From: Sulfurimonas sp.
GTDB lineage: Bacteria > Campylobacterota > Campylobacteria > Campylobacterales > Sulfurimonadaceae
Assembly: GCA_002733155.1 (NCBI GenBank)
Contig: NVUO01000006.1
Location: 131,591-137,941, forward strand
Reading direction: 5' to 3'
DNA: 6,351 nt
This document shows, piece after piece, positions 5,529 to 6,351 of this stretch (its first letter is position 1; each line of letters starts with the position of its first letter). The notes beneath the pieces are model-generated. The model had not been told where the DNA came from. It saw only the letters and a program-made list of their open reading frames with translations, and did not search any database. Position numbers and translations under genes: made by a program.

Positions 5529-5559
5529 AAGCTTTTCTCAAAACTAGGTTTTGTAGCTT
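5529..5559. repeat. Imperfect palindrome between rpsI and the solute-binding protein gene
   Basis: An inner 6-bp stem CAAAAC/GTTTTG (5539-5544 and 5548-5553) has a 3-base loop and an outer AAGCT/AGCTT stem (5529-5533 and 5555-5559), separated by an uneven internal loop. No T run follows on either strand, so it is not a standard terminator. It is the first of three palindromes packed into 90 bp. Confidence 0.45.
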
Positions 5560-5568
5560 TAGGGGGTT

Positions 5569-5617
5569 GTAGGGACAGAATGTCCCTGCCAACATAATGG
5601 GCTTTGCTCATTATGTT
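5569..5617. repeat. REP-like doublet of two adjacent hairpins downstream of rpsI
   Basis: Hairpin one (5569-5589) is GTAGGGACA-GAA-TGTCCCTGC, a 9-pair stem with one G-T pair and a GAA loop. Hairpin two (5591-5617) starts one base later: AACATAATG...CATTATGTT, a 9-pair stem that extends to 12 pairs on the plus strand around a TTT loop. Two back-to-back GC-richer palindromes headed by GTAG, just after the stop of a housekeeping gene, fit the look of REP sequences moved by REP-associated tyrosine transposases. Only one copy is in the window, so dispersal is unproven. They could also slow transcription or protect the rpsI mRNA 3' end; no T run follows in the rpsI direction. Confidence 0.5.
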
Positions 5618-5631
5618 GTTTAAAAAAACGA

Positions 5632-6024
5632 TTAACGCTTACTAAATTGACGAGAACGACGAGCTTTACGCTTACCTGGTTTCTTACGTTCAACTATACG
5701 TGAATCACGAGTCATCATGCCCTCAGGTTTAAGGATAGCTTTAATTGCTGGATCAAACTCAACAAGAGCTTTAGAGATACCATGACGTAGTGCATCAGCT
5801 TGACCACCAAAACCACCACCTAATGTAGTAGCTACGATATCAACTGAAGTATCTTGTTTTGAAAGAACTAATGGCTGTTTAACACGAAGTTTCTTAGCTT
5901 CAAGTCCACCTAACCATGCGTCTAAAGAAAGACCATTAATTGTGATTTTACCAGTACCTGGAGTTAACCATACTTTTGCGATTGACGCTTTACGTTTACC
6001 TGTTGCATATATTTTGTTTGCCAT
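5632..6024 (-). CDS. rpsI: 30S ribosomal protein S9
   Basis: Complete 130-residue S9 (uS9) of the small ribosomal subunit head. Its C-terminal tail reaches the P-site tRNA. Family features are the opening [20 protein letters not shown] (residues 6-25), [20 protein letters not shown] (68-87) and the basic tail ending [12 protein letters not shown]. The ATG is fixed by AAGGAT 6 nt upstream (6031-6036), which overlaps the rplM stop codon, so translation of the two is coupled. The length is as usual for bacteria. The codons look less AT-biased than those of the accessory genes, as expected for a highly expressed gene. No canonical rho-independent terminator follows; the repeat cluster lies 15 bp beyond the stop. 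Confidence 0.98.
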   Translation of the reverse strand: MANKIYATGKRKASIAKVWLTPGTGKITINGLSLDAWLGGLEAKKLRVKQPLVLSKQDTSVDIVATTLGGGFGGQADALRHGISKALVEFDPAIKAILKPEGMMTRDSRIVERKKPGKRKARRSRQFSKR

Positions 6025-6034
6025 ATGGTAATCC

Positions 6035-6351
6035 TTACTTAGCTAATTGTGCAGTGTGAGGATGCTCAGCACCTGCATAGATTTTTAATTTTTTAATCAT
6101 CTTGACACCAAGCTTAGTTTTAGGAAGCATACCACGAGTAGCTAATTTGTATAGTTTCTCAGGGTTTTTCTCTAATAGCTCAGTCATTTTAACACTCTTA
6201 GTTGAACCAAAGTAACCAGAATGAGAAAAATACTCTTTGTTATTAATTTTACCAAGACCATTAAATTTAGCCTTAGAAGCGTTGATGATAACTACATAGT
6301 CACCACAATCGATATTTGGAGTCCAGCAAACTTTGTTCTTACCACGAAGTA
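6035..6351 (-). CDS. rplM: 50S ribosomal protein L13, 5' part outside the window
   Basis: The visible 104 codons, which I translated myself, are the C-terminal three quarters of L13 (uL13), an early-assembly protein of the large subunit. Landmarks are [46 protein letters not shown] and the conserved [12 protein letters not shown], followed by [15 protein letters not shown] near the end. The usual length is about 140 residues, so roughly the first 40 lie beyond the right edge. rpsI follows after 10 bp in the universal rplM-rpsI operon; the promoter is out of view. Confidence 0.96.
   Translation of the reverse strand, partial: LRGKNKVCWTPNIDCGDYVVIINASKAKFNGLGKINNKEYFSHSGYFGSTKSVKMTELLEKNPEKLYKLATRGMLPKTKLGVKMIKKLKIYAGAEHPHTAQLAK

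Noticed and set aside
5569..5617. Hairpins as the rho-independent terminator of rpsI
   Set aside because: In the rpsI direction the T run lies before, not after, the stems, and the second stem is followed by C-rich sequence.
1..6351. CRISPR array, tRNA, rRNA or complete insertion sequence
   Set aside because: No regularly spaced repeats, no tRNA-like cloverleaf, no rRNA sequence and no transposase frame were seen on either strand.

Overview
The window is AT-rich and every gene lies on the minus strand. It most likely comes from a chromosome of the Campylobacterota (Epsilonproteobacteria), probably a Sulfurimonas-like autotroph. The evidence is the short, separately encoded gamma and delta subunits of pyruvate:ferredoxin oxidoreductase in the order known from Helicobacter and Sulfurimonas, the rplM-rpsI pair, AT-rich promoters with a good -10 box and no clear -35, and frequent TTG starts. 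Genus level is inference; no 16S rRNA or other marker is present.

Read in the direction of transcription (high to low coordinates), the window starts with the 3' part of rplM (ribosomal protein L13, cut by the window edge) followed 10 bp later by complete rpsI (S9). A 167-bp gap (5465-5631) holds a tight cluster of three imperfect palindromes that resemble a REP-type repeat, plus a promoter. Next comes a stand-alone periplasmic solute-binding protein of the peptide/nickel ABC class (5464-3968, TTG start). After it lies an exported DUF4214-repeat protein (3911-2574) whose reading frame is cut by one in-frame TGA where the other three repeats all have tryptophan.

The accessory part continues with a ParE/RelE-like toxin and its antitoxin (2491-1952). 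Behind it is about 300 bp (1652-1951) with no intact gene. That stretch holds a short partial copy of the antitoxin (promoter motif plus the GINIQE coding segment) and a decayed or frameshifted small lipoprotein gene. Then come a HAD-family phosphatase (1639-983) and the start of the por operon: porC complete, porD cut by the left edge. porA and porB are expected just outside.

The housekeeping ends (rplM-rpsI and por) are conserved and central: translation, and reductive carboxylation or oxidation of pyruvate. The middle (about 1650-5620) is a turnover zone with a toxin-antitoxin pair, partial duplication, two broken genes and a repeat cluster. A recurrent minus-strand GATATAAT motif sits upstream of four transcription units there and probably marks their -10 boxes. 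I see no convincing new multi-gene system. The best leads are the TGA-for-Trp interruption, the partial antitoxin copy, the repeat cluster, and the uncharacterised C-terminal domain of the DUF4214 protein.
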